In this document: positions 24,026 to 35,490 of the stretch, piece by piece
How positions within the stretch are numbered: position 1 is the stretch's first letter
How the letters are laid out: each line of letters starts with the position of its first letter
Assembly: GCA_013399695.1 (NCBI GenBank)
Contig: VXAU01002234.1
Coordinates: forward strand, 124,001-188,000
Length of the DNA: 64,000 nucleotides
Reading direction: 5' to 3'
Source of the DNA: Formicarius rufipectus
Lineage: Eukaryota > Chordata > Aves > Passeriformes > Formicariidae
The notes under the pieces: model-generated
Databases searched by the model: none
What the model saw: only the letters and a program-made list of their open reading frames with translations
Told to the model about the DNA's origin: nothing
Made by a program: the position numbers and the translations under genes

Positions 24026-25349
24026 TTAGCCTGCAGTAGGGGACTATATTCCAAGATCATACTGGGCTGGGAGATAGTGTTGCAGAGGCAAGGCAGTGAC
24101 AAGACCCAATGGTAATTCTAATGATCTCTCTGATTCATCTTGAAACAAACTGTAAGCAAAATTTGCAGCTGTATCTGATTCATCACTTCTGCTAGTCATT
24201 TTCAAGTATACATCGAATGCCAATTCTGGTTCACAAAGCAGATTCAAGTTACTTTATTATTTTGCTTATTAAAGTAATAACTTAGAAAGTTTCTCCATTA
24301 CGAAAGATTTTATTGCAGTTAAACCCCAGCATTTACTTGAAAATACAAACAACCCAACAACAACACCCTACACTGTGTGATTTATTAATATTAGCTGACT
24401 CCAATTCTTAAGTACAAACCTGACATTTTACCCAAGGTCATGTAATTGCTGCACTACATAGTATACAAACCAAATTTGAGAGATTGTTCCCTGTTCATGC
24501 AGTAAAAGTGGGAGCCTTTTGTAACAGGCTGTTTGTGAGGTTGTTCAAAGCATCACTGACAAAGGAGGAGATAAATTAATAGAAATACCTTTTGCTGAAC
24601 CACATTACATCGATTCCAATTCTGATGTAGTATTGTATGTCTTGGCCACTTACTCTCTTTGAAACTCCACTGACATACAATTTCTATGCTGTGGAATATA
24701 AGCAGCATAACTTTTCCAAGTAAATGTTGAGATACTTATTATATCTTCTATGAGGTACCACGGTTTCCATAAAGAGGTGCCAAAGAGGGGCAACTTTTTT
24801 TGCCACGAGTTAACTGAAAACCACATTTCATATAAAACTGTCTTTTTAAACAAGTGTTTGTAATAGCTGCCACTGCCTAAAAGGAAATACATTTTTTCAT
24901 GTTATGCTTGCATCCTGGGAGTATGTCCTAGAAGATTTGCCCCCTCCAAATTGTGTAACCAGGTTAATTTATGACCACATTCACATTCAATTTTCGCAGA
25001 TACATCTCCACTAACTGTATAATCTTGCATTTTTCTCTAATTTGCCACTTCTTTTAGCTGTTGGAATGAGACGTGTTTAAACCAATTGTTTTGAGGGCTA
25101 TTCACAATGCCTTTTAGACAGGCTATCTCATAGTGAAATTGAGAGAGTCTTTTCAAAAGTGCAAGAAACATGAAAATAAGTATTTGGGGTGTGAAGTGTT
25201 CTTTGGTTTGGGTTTTTTTTAGGATCAACAACCAGTTGGTTTAATTATTAGGTTATGTACCTTGATCAACACCCATGTCTTCTGAACATGTCCCATGTAG
25301 CCAGATGGGGATCAGTCTCTTTTCCCTGGTAAACAAGCAGTAATACAAG

Positions 25350-25585
25350 AGAAACTGATCTCAAGCTGCAGCTGGAGAACTTTAGATTGGATACCAGGAA
25401 AAAAACTTCATGGAAAGGGCTGTCACCTCTAGCATAGCTGCCCAGGGCAGTGGTGGAGTCCCCATCCCTGGAGGGATTTAAAAGCTGTGTGAATGTGGCA
25501 CTTGGGGATATGGTTTAGTGGTGGACCTTGCAGTGCTGGGTTAATGAGCTTAGAGAACTTCTTCAACCCAAATGGTTCTATGACC
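25350..25585 (+). mobile_element. CR1 LINE 3' fragment
   Basis: The sequence follows the CR1 3' end in sense orientation: 'ctcaagctgcagctgg', 'tttagattggatacc', 'cagggcagtggtggagtcc', 'catccctggagg', 'ggcacttggggatatgg' and 'tttagtggtggaccttg', then 'cttcaaccca' and 'ggttctatga'. Only the last ~235 bases are present, the usual 5' truncation of CR1. The terminal ATTCTATG repeat is worn to one degenerate copy. There is no coding capacity. Confidence 0.85.
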
Positions 25586-27179
25586 TGCATATTCCTTAAA
25601 TTCAGCCTAACTGGTGCAATACTGCATAGCATCTGCCAGGAGACAGTCCCAGTGGGTCCCCGTTGCTTCCAGATGTAAACCAACCAAGAAAAGCAGTAAC
25701 ATAAATCACTAACTCTGTAACTTTCTGTTACAGAGGTTAAAACTTAATTGATCATAAATGGAAGAAGTCAAACAGACATAAACTATATAATTTACACATA
25801 TATCAGTTTTTCTCCTGGTAAACTCTAACTTCTGCTACATCATTATTTATACTTCTACAAAAAGGTGTGGATTGGGTCCAACTAATATTACTAAACAGCA
25901 TTTACATTTTTGCCTACTTTTATATTAGATATACCATCATACTGTGTGATGAAAAACCATTTCAAATTCAGCTGCCTTTCAGAAAATTTATAACACCCAA
26001 TTATTAACAGACAGGGTCTATCCTATTTCCTGTATCTTCCAATAGCCTTTTGAAACCATTTCTCTGCTTAATATCCCATAAATTTTTGTTAGAAACATTC
26101 TTCAGTGTCTGTGATGGCAAAACTGTGCTGAAAATCAATAGTTTCCATACTTCTTTGCCTGTAAAATGTTATAAATCATAATCCTGTTTTATAAAAGTCT
26201 AAAATGAGCTAAAACAGATTCAATTTTAAGATTCAGAATTCAAACTAATAGGTTTTAATTTAAAAAATATCTGTCACTGTGAACAGGCAAACAAATGGAT
26301 TAGGTTCTCAGGTTTTATTCCTTAGCCCATAAGTGTTAATCTCTTAGCAGAACCAACATAACACACCACTATGTGACTAATCACTGCTGCGAATTATTCA
26401 TTTGAAAAGTTATGAACCAGTGATAATATAAATTGTATTTGAAAAAGATTCATATAACATTGCAATAAGCTTAAAAAATTATTTCTTCCCCAGTGTTTAA
26501 ACTAAGAATAATATTTAGCCTCTCAGAAGGAGTTATGGATTTGTTGGATGCATTCAGAAGTCCTGCCATAAGGTATATGAGACTTAGAAGGAACTGATCA
26601 TGTAAATGCTCTTTAAGATGTATCTGCTTCATGAATTAAAGATAATGCATGTACATTTCTCTCAAAGGCCACTAGCCAAATAATTTTCATGCATTTGAAG
26701 AGGTGGTGACTGTTTACAATTTATGATAAAACCCAGGAATTCTTGCCTGTGTTGCAGAAAAAAGGGATCTCAGGGAGAAATTTAACACCTAAGACAGGCA
26801 AACATATGCACTTGTGTTCTCACTGCAAGGCAAAGGAAGCTCAGGTTCCATCAGGCCAGTTTTGCAATCCATCTGTACTGCTCCTCCAACACAAGAAGCT
26901 ATCTGAAATACAAAGGTTCTTCAGATTTCAAAAGCACAGTGAGAGGTTTTAAAACAGAATGATTTGGGGTATGTTAGACATGGTAAAAAATGCCTAATAG
27001 ACACTGACAAAGAACCCTGATTTTCTCAGTATCCACCTACAGAACTGAAGGTCCTGTTAAAATGTATTCAGAAGACATTCCAAAGTTGAAATCAATAATA
27101 TTTTAATTTTTCTATTTGAGTTGTGGCTCAGCTCTTTAGTAGTTGGTATTTCACTCCTCTTTCCTACCTTAGTTGTCCA
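25586..27179. other. No feature recognised
   Basis: AT-rich non-coding DNA between the CR1 fragment and the L2-like remnant. Only short chance frames are present. Confidence 0.4.
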
Positions 27180-27880
27180 CTGTAGGATTTGACACGTCAA
27201 CATTTTCTTTGTTCCTTTTGCTTTCACTGATCTCCACTGCAAAATCTCAGCCCGTCCTCCTCCTCCTCCCTACTCCCATCTCAGCAGGTTCATTTGGCCT
27301 CAGCTTCCAGCACCATTTCGACACTGATGAATCACCAATCTTCATTCGCATCTTTCATTTCCCCTATGTTGCAGGCTATCTCACTTCTCTGCCTGCCTCT
27401 CAAACACACAATTTTGATGTCAAAGTCAGACTCTTGAAAATGGAACTTCTTATCTTTTCTTCGAATTCTCACTGCCTTGCCACGATTGTTGACAATACCA
27501 CTATCTTTCTTGATTGTCAAGATTTGAAATTTCATGGCCCATTCAACTCTTTTCTCCATCACTTGATCACAGCTCAAACTGTCACTGTACTTTTCTATGA
27601 TATCTTCAATATCCACCCTGTACTTTCCAATCCTTCTACTAAAATACTTGTCCAAGGTTTCATATTACTTGCATCAGTTACAGAAAATTCCTGCTTGTTT
27701 TATTCCTCATGCTCCAATACATCTAAAATACAGCTGCTAGAATAATTACCCTCCTCCTTACCTGCACTGGCCATGTCACAATGGCCACCCATTAAAAGAA
27801 AATTTACATAAAGTTACCCATTACTTTCAGTTTTAAGCTCAAGGTTCTGATTCCAAGGTTTAGTTCATCTCATCTCTTAG
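27180..27880 (+). mobile_element. L2-clade LINE remnant, reverse-transcriptase C-terminal part
   Basis: The pyrimidine-rich plus strand keeps the order of motifs found downstream of the catalytic core in L2-type reverse transcriptases. In the frame starting at 27173, FNIHPVLS and KILVQGFI (about 27600-27670) fit the family pattern 'IxKIRPFLS...LVxAFI'. After a frame change, at 27733-27750 AARIIT fits 'QNAAARIIT', at 27769-27780 GHVT fits 'DHVT', and at 27814-27849 LPITFSFKLKVL fits 'LPVxFRIxFKLLLL'. Spacing between the last three is in one frame, with a single stop between. A 190-codon frame (27173-27745) happens to remain open, but motif frames differ, so the element is dead. The catalytic YADD box is not present, and the 5' part is missing or unrecognisable. 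A CR1 relative is the alternative. Confidence 0.6.
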
Positions 27881-30800
27881 TTAATTTTTACATTTCCCTT
27901 TTCTGCTTCTGTTTCCTTTGAGTGCACTTACTTTTCCTTTCTGTTTTTCTCAAAGCCTTACACACGCCACAATGTTGAATTATACAAAATATCTTTGTTT
28001 CTTCCCTTCCACAACACAACTCCCTGTTAGACTTTCTCATGTATCTCTCCTAAACCCATCTTTTTCCTTCAACCTGAAGTTAACCACTGGAATATAATCC
28101 TTGCCTTTATTTTGAAAAAGGAAATAAGCATTGTAATTGAGCTACTTATTCTGACCAGAGCAGTTTTGCTGCTGCTGCCTAGAGATTTTTCTTTCAAACA
28201 CATTGCAAATCATTGCACAAGACTGACACCTTCAAAGATTTGCCAAAAAAATCACAAGCAAAGATTAAAAAGCTCTCAAAACCTTCTTTGCCTAAACAGA
28301 AATAATCAGTTTAATTCACTGTGTGTATCACTGAAAAATCAATGCTTACTAACAACTAAAAATCAATCTTTCTTTAGATAAATCATGAGACAGTAACATG
28401 CAAAGCAAAATTTAAATCAATTATGCAAATTAAGGCTACTTTAAAGCCAGTATTTAAATCAAGATTGATTAATTAAATTAATCCACTCTGTCCCAACATA
28501 ATACCATAGCAGGTTACTTCACTTAAATAGCAACACACATATTCCAAGTGCTTTTTACAAAGCTGCACAGACATTTTGTTCTGGAGAAAGGCTGAAGTGG
28601 TTTTATTCTCATCAAACATATTGATAAACTGAGACAGAGAGATCAGTCAGTAGATCAGTGGCATATCTAAAGTCTTGAACTAAGGTCTGGTGCTCAGACA
28701 GCTCTGCTTTCCCTAAAGAACAAGGTGATGGTCATCAGTTGAGGCCCCTCAAAGACTGTCTTTTGTCCACACATTTGGATGTTGCTACTGAGCCAGCAAA
28801 TAAAGATGTGAAACCTGAACAAGGACTACAGGGAACAGGCCAACTTCAATACCACATAACCATAAATTTCAGATACATTATTTGAGCATGGATATACAAT
28901 ATTTCCAATAACAGCTACAGAGTGACTTTAACAGTCTGTCACCCACAAAGACTTGACCCGACCCCTACAGAAGAGATATTTTAATGGATTGTGTTCCTTT
29001 CATATAAAATCACCCTGCAGTGGTAATTCAAGGTAAGTGCCACAGAAAAAGACCCAGGATCATCCCGTGACCTATTACAGAAGCTCATCTATGGGGAAAG
29101 GTAACATCAGAAAAGGAGCAGTAAGAGTAATCAAGTGCAGCAGTTTCCAAAGCTTCCCCAGGGACACCAGAGGGATCTCTAGCTACACTTCTGATTGTTG
29201 TCACACCTCATTTTGGGGACAAGGTTTCCTGGAAAGGAGGTGAGGTAATTCAGAGTTATTGTAATCTATTTTACAAATTCAGCACTGCTTCATAACCCCT
29301 GATCAGTTCAGACAACACTGGAAGCCAGTATTTAGTAGAGCAGTACAGCAAGCAAAACATTCTCCAAAATGAGACAATTCCAAAAAACACCCCTCAACTC
29401 TGAGGTTCTGCACGAGGATATAAAATATGTAAAAATACATGTCAGTACACTGGTCAGAAACTCTTTTTACACCACAAATGCAAGGAAAGCAATAAAATAA
29501 AAAGCGTACTGCCCTTCAATTAAGTGTTTTACTATTTCATTATTTCTTAGGTACAACCCCAAATTTTAATACTACAAACATTTAATTTAAATGTTTTTTT
29601 TCTGGCTATGAAGACTCTACTGAGCACTAAAGCAAGAAGAAAAACAGATCTAAACTAAAAGTGCAGTGAAGTGATTATGATGGTTATGAATCAGCCTTCC
29701 ATTATTGAGCCACTTTAGCAGCATGTAATAGATTCTGATTAAGCTTTTTAGGCTGAATTACAATGTACTATTAGAAGACTACTCAATTAGTATTTCTCAA
29801 GGACCAGAAGCTAATTTTGCCAGCATCACTGAGTTTTACCAAGGTCTGATCAGACCGTACCACATTCTGCTCAGTGGGAGGAATGAGCCAACTTCAGCTT
29901 TACCAAACCTGCTAGTAAAAACCTCAGGTTGATGTCAAAGCTCAGAGCTCTGTCCCTGTGGGGAAGCTTCGCCCCAGGTCACAGGGAGGAGTTCTAAGAC
30001 TCCCCATGGGAAAGTTAGAGACACCAAGCAATTCCTGGACTGGAGTTTGCCATTTCAGAAGCCATGCATTACTGTAAATCTATTAGATGCCATGGCAAAC
30101 ATTTAGAAGCTGAGACAAGAACAACTCAAATAAGTTTTCAAATCGGTTTATAGGGTGCTCCTGGCAATGAGAAGTGTAATCACAGCATACTGTTGCTCCT
30201 TTACTGCACAATAGATTTTGAAACACTGCAATCATTCATGCTCCTGTTGCAAGACACAGTATTATCTCCTGTTACTCACCATGTAAGGAGGATTATTCAC
30301 ATTTACAAAAATGGCAAGAGCTAAAAAAAAATGGCACTGCAACAGCTCCATTTTCATAAACCCTAGGCAGGAAATGGCTGTGTCTACCTTCTGGACACCA
30401 AACAGCTGCCTCTGACCTGTGGGTCATACTAACATCTGGGGAGAAAATAGGTTTCTTTTATGAAACACCTGGAAAGATATCTTATTACAATATTGTAGCT
30501 TAATTTTACCTAATCATTTGCATCCTAGTAATACCTACCCTATACCTACCTTAGTGTAGGTAATCCAGTAATGAAAAATGAGCACATTTTCTCTGGAATG
30601 CATCAAAAAACTGATTTTTGTATTGAGAATCATGTAGCCAAGACAGCACAAGTTATACATTCAAATAAGGTTTTGTTCCAAGTTCCCAGATGTACTTTTG
30701 CAGTCTGGAGTATTTTACATGCCAGGGAGGCTACAAGGCACCAAAATCCAAATTTAATTCAAATGTTTGCACACTGAATGCAATGTAGACAAAGGCCATA

Positions 30801-33800
30801 TACACCAAAAGGTCTCTCAGATTAATGTATAAAGCAGTGCACTGTCATATGCTAATTCATGTGAGACAGATCATAAAATCCCCTTAGCCTTGTAATAAAA
30901 GGGGTTCCTCAAGCAGATTTGTCCACACAGATTACCCATAATCACCTCTGAAAACATACTGAGGAGAGTTTACTTTTCCAATCTATTCAACTGCCATCCA
31001 TTTCTGGCAATGCTGTAGTTATTCCTTATGATTTCTACTAAGTAGAGCTTTTGGAACCAGGCTCTTCAGTGGTAGAGTTTAACTTGGCCACTATCTTTTT
31101 TCATCTTATCTATGGAAAAATTTATTTTACCTTCTACTGCTTATCAGGAATTGATAAAATATGTTTCAGTATCTCCTTTGGTTTGCAGCATTTTCTTTTC
31201 CAGGCTTTTGTTTCACATGGAGCAGTAAGTAGCAGGTGTATTTTCTTACAGCCCATAAATATTTATGGATTGTGAGTAACAAAGAGCACGGGTTTTAAAA
31301 TCCCCTGTCATATTTTACATACAACAGGAGGAAAAGGAAATTTCCCCTCCAGAGCCCACTTGTGGGAGTGACTGCCTTGGCACTGTGTGTGAAGGAACCA
31401 CTTGAGACAAAGAGATATGTCCAAATTCGTACAGTCATCCAATTATTCACATAGATATGCATGCATATAAGTCCACGACATTGTGCACCGTCAATACATT
31501 TCCTATTAACTCAGGCAGCTGCTCTTTGAATCAAGTTTTGAAATCTCACCAGCCTGGAGACAGTAGGAATTTGGAGCAGACGAGCTGCTTGTCCTGGGAA
31601 TTTCTCAAGCCCTATGCTATTATTTCATTATTTTAGATTTCTATTAAAAAAGAATTGGAAATTGTTAGTTTACATATTGAAAACAAATCTTAGTGTTGGT
31701 TTAGTGCCAGATGCAATTTGTAGAGTCCCCAGATATTTACAGCTACAGTGGCTGGAATATGCCTTAGGTGATCTGCACTTCTGTAGCACTGTCTGAGGCT
31801 CTCTCTCAAGGAGGGTTTTCTGAACTTGTATGGTCAACTGTGGTGTACACCAGTGAATAGAGTGCCAAATCTCCCTTGGAGAGAGTAGTGCAACATGCTC
31901 TCTGCAGGTGCTCCCATTAAGTAACGTGAACAGTGGCACTAAGGACAATCCATGAGCTTCCAAGAAGCCTTTGAAGTCACAGCACATTTCGGTGCACTGC
32001 AACATCAAAACAGGGGGTTCATGTGGGTATAAACAAACTGTTTCACAGAGAAACAGCTATAGAGAGTACACTGAAAAAATAGTGTCAACAAATTCTTTTT
32101 AAGGGTTATTGTTTACAAATGTGCATAGGTGTTAACTACACTAAATCAGTTCTCCTCAGCATGGAGGGTTTTCCAGGCTTTGTGTGCCTCCCAGATCTAC
32201 ATGCACCTGAGTTACCTAATTGTCACTTGGGTTTTTATCTTGTCTAGACTTCAGATTGGCAGGTCTTTGCACCACCATCATTTTTAGGGGAAGAGAACAG
32301 CTCTGAGTCACCCACAGATTGTTCAGCACTATCCACTTACATATCTCTCTGCAGGAAAGGGGAAATTTTCCCACCTACTCCAACTGAAGACCACAGGTGG
32401 GTCACTAAAACCTGTACACTGTTGTCACAGAGCTGCTGGAACGTTTACAGTAGCTTTGATTTAAATCTGCCTATTCTAATAATAGTTTAGCCAAGATTCT
32501 TTTCTTTATGTAAGAACTATCATAAAGGAACGGGATAAGCTTCTAAACACGAATTAAAAGTAGCTTCATGCAGTGTGCCTGAGCCCAAATCTGTACATAT
32601 GGATGGGATGTACTGTCCCTCCTTTGACTCTCAGCTGAAATGCGGCAACAGAGCTGGGAACGAAGGCTACGCACAAAGTGCTGCTGCACATAAAACACAC
32701 GCCCTGGAGAACAGAGAAACTGTGTCCTCATAAAAGGTGGTCTGCAAAAACACAGGTTTGCAAAGACACTCTTTTTATCTGCAAAGAAAAGGATACTGAA
32801 ACACTGTCATCTTGCAAGATTGTCCATCCTGTTTGCAGACCACTCTTCCAGCGGTTTAATAATTTCTGGCAGTTTTGTTACAGACAGATGTCACTTGCCT
32901 GTGCCCTTCTTTGTGGCCATTCTGCCTAATGGATGAACAGCTGAGAGCTCAGAGAAGCCTGCCTGCTAAAAAATCACCACTAAAAGGCTTTCTGTCGACC
33001 TTCTAAGCAGGTTTAAGTATAAATATTCCTTTCAAATACAAAAATTTTTGTTTCTAAAATACATGCTCCCAAAATGTATGAAAATTAGTTAAACCCTATA
33101 TAGAGTAGGTTAAACCCTTATAGAGTAGGCTCTTTTGCAGATGTGTTACCTCGAGAGCAACCCTTCCTATATGCCTGTAGGATAAATATAATGTTTTTAA
33201 TTTTAAGTATAAAAATTCTACACTTCACTTTGTGATATTTTAAAAATTACATACAGACATCTTGAAGTGTCCAACCATGTTTGTACTCCAGGACAGATGA
33301 AATGTGATATTTCCAAATATCAAAACAGCAAAAGGCAGAAAAAGTGTTATTCATATACAGACAGTGACAGTTTCTAATTATCGATGCATCACTAAGCAAG
33401 GTTTTGCTAACAGCTAAATGAGCTATTGCACTTACAAAACGAGGGCACGTGGCATATCTGATTAGTTTTACTTATGTCTGTGATATTATGTAATTCTAGA
33501 AGGTTGATATCTCTTCATCTTTTGGAAAAATGTGACACTTAAAAGAACAGCTCCCTTAAATGCTGTATTTTTTTTTTCAACTCAATTTCCTTTTGTTTTC
33601 AACATGCAAATGGAAAAATGCTGAGTGGTCATTTTAAGTCCTTTATATCATCATAATTAATTGTGAGGTAGCTTCTGCTAGTGGTTGTCACACACAGAAC
33701 ATAAAAGAAATTAAGTATTCCTGGCAAAAGTAGGTAGAGTATTCCAAGAAATCTGCTTTTTGCAAACTAATGAAACAATTTTTAACAATTTTTATTACAA

Positions 33801-34061
33801 GCATCTGTGAGCTCCCACCAGGCAGGAGCAACAGAATTGTTTCTGCTTATATAGCTCAGTTCCAAGCTAATGTCCCCTAAAGCTGTTAGGCTGAAAGCCA
33901 AGAGAAGATATATCCACAAAGAGACCTGACCCTTACCCCTGCAACTAATAATGTCTCCCGGAAGTTTTAAGTTAATAGTCTATGTGAGATTCTTATTAGT
34001 GAAACTTTGCCTTTTTTTTTTCTCAGCCACATTTAGTGAATCACACTCTTCAGGCAGTAGA
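27881..34061. other. Non-coding stretch, no gene recognised
   Basis: Pyrimidine-rich sequence continues to about 28080 and may be further L2 sequence. After that there is ordinary AT-rich non-coding DNA. The only internal structure noted is a 20-bp tandem duplication at 33090-33129. Frames such as 31670-32008 (minus) have no recognisable family. Confidence 0.4.
33090..33129 (+). repeat. Two-copy 20-bp tandem duplication
   Basis: TAAACCCTATATAGAGTAGG is followed immediately by a near copy, TTAAACCCTTATAGAGTAGG. The copies differ by a one-base slip at each side of the CCCTAT core. This looks like a local replication-slippage duplication. Confidence 0.85.
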
Positions 34062-34456
34062 AATCATAGAATCATTTAGGATGGAAAAACCTCTAAGATC
34101 ATGAAGTCCAACTGTTAACCCAGTCCACCACCAAACCACGTTCCCAAGCACTATATCTACATGCCTTTTAAGTCCCTCCAGGAATGGTGTCTCCACCACT
34201 TCCCTGGACAGTCGGTTCCAGTGCTTCACAGTCCATAAGGTGAAGAAATTTTTCCCAATACACAGTCTAAATGTGCCCTGGTGCAACTTGAGGCTGTTTC
34301 CTCTGGTCCTGTCACTTGTTTGGAAGAAGGGTCCAACCTCTCCTTAGCTACAAGCTCCTTTCAGGGAGCTGTAAAGAGCAGTAACGTCCCCCCCAAGACT
34401 CCCCTTCTCCAGGATAAACACCCCCAGCTCCCCCAGCTGCACCTCACCAGACTCAT
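34062..34456 (-). mobile_element. CR1 LINE 3' fragment, best preserved on minus strand
   Basis: The plus strand begins with the inverted CR1 terminus 'aatcatagaatcat' and continues through the full inverted 3' region: 'ctctaagatcatgaagtcc', 'ccaccaccaaaccacg', 'ctccaccacttccctgg', 'ggttccagtgcttcac', 'gtgaagaaatttttccc', 'cttgaggctgtttcctctgg', and 'cttctccaggataaac' near the 5' end. It is about 395 bases long and truncated at its 5' side (right end here). It is clearly diverged and has no functional frame; the plus-strand frames at 34281-34553 are artefacts of it. Confidence 0.9.
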
Positions 34457-35419
34457 CAAACACAGGAACCAAACACTGACATTAAAGAAACAAGCTGATG
34501 GGAAATTCTCTAACTACACAACATCTGAAGACTCTAAAATAAACAAAGTCTAAATTGACAATTCTCTTTTCTACTTTTACTAAGCATGGTTTTATCCTTC
34601 CACTTACCAAATCTCAAAAGGTCATCTCTTGAAAACGCTTGTGCCTGTGAATTCTGTTCTTAATTTCTTTGTTCCTTCACTTCAGATACAGGAGAGAACT
34701 ACTGAACATGTGAACTATTAGCATAGAGTCTCAGCCACTGAATACCAGAGTTGTTCATGGGTTTTGGTTTTTAGTTTTAGTTTTGTGGATCTTTTTCACC
34801 TGTACTGCTCTAAAGATTCTAGCACCCGAAGCCACTGCTTTGGCCTTTATCAAACGCCCTTCTTTTAGATATGATTTTATGTTTTTACTACTGCAACCAC
34901 AAAAAATATTGGACAAAATGGCACCTGTGACCTTAGTAAGTGAACAGAGTAATTGAAAATATTTGACTTCACAGTGGACAGTAGAGTCTGAATGCTGGAA
35001 ACCAAAGAGGAAATAAAACCAAAGAAACCACAGAAGTCAAGACTGCTAAAGAAGAAAGCCTCAAATTAGACTTCCTTGTCCACATTTAAATACTTAAGTA
35101 AATGGTAGTTGGTTCTTCTATAACTTAGACCTGGCACTTAAAATGATGCTAATTTTAAGTTGCTGGTTATTCAGCTGGTTAACAGATGAATTCAGAACAG
35201 AATCTAGACTGGTGACTCTGAGCCCAACACCCTATCAGTTGAAAAGCACTGTCTAACCACGAATCACTTAATGCATGACTGACACTTCATCTCACAGAAA
35301 GAGAGAGGTTTAAAAACAAAAATAAATTAAAAAAAAAGAAGAGAGAGAAGGAGCTGAAAATACGCACTGCTTGAGCCAATGTGATATGACAACAATTTCT
35401 AAGAGGGGATCAATTTCTT
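34457..35419. other. No gene; possible old repeat piece near 35190-35270
   Basis: Non-coding AT-rich DNA. Around 35190-35270 the order 'aacagaatctagactgg', 'gactctgagccc' and 'ctgtctaaccacg' recalls an old amniote repeat with an 'aaccactagac' box, which I cannot name with certainty. Confidence 0.3.
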
Positions 35420-35490
35420 AAAAAAACCAAACCAAAACCAACCAACCAAACAAAACCAACCAACCAACCAAACAAAAACACCAAAACAAC
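35420..35490. repeat. CCAA/AACC-type microsatellite
   Basis: Imperfect tetranucleotide tract of CCAA and CAAAA units. The minus-strand frame at 35410-35619 reads through it and is not a gene. Confidence 0.9.

Larger units (their letters stand above)
18405..25349. other. Non-coding stretch, no gene recognised
   Basis: AT-rich DNA with an A-rich run at 19020-19039, an 18-bp perfect palindrome at 19571-19588 and one undetermined base at 24025. A minus-strand frame at 24044-24247 looks mildly protein-like. Around 20030-20110 a phrase like 'accactaggttac' recalls an old amniote repeat that I cannot name. No complete element is recognised. Confidence 0.4.

Noticed and set aside
27332..27655. 107-codon minus-strand frame
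   Set aside because: It is antisense to the L2 remnant; the sense strand carries the reverse-transcriptase motifs.
34281..34553. 90-codon plus-strand frame
   Set aside because: It starts inside inverted CR1 3' sequence, which does not code.
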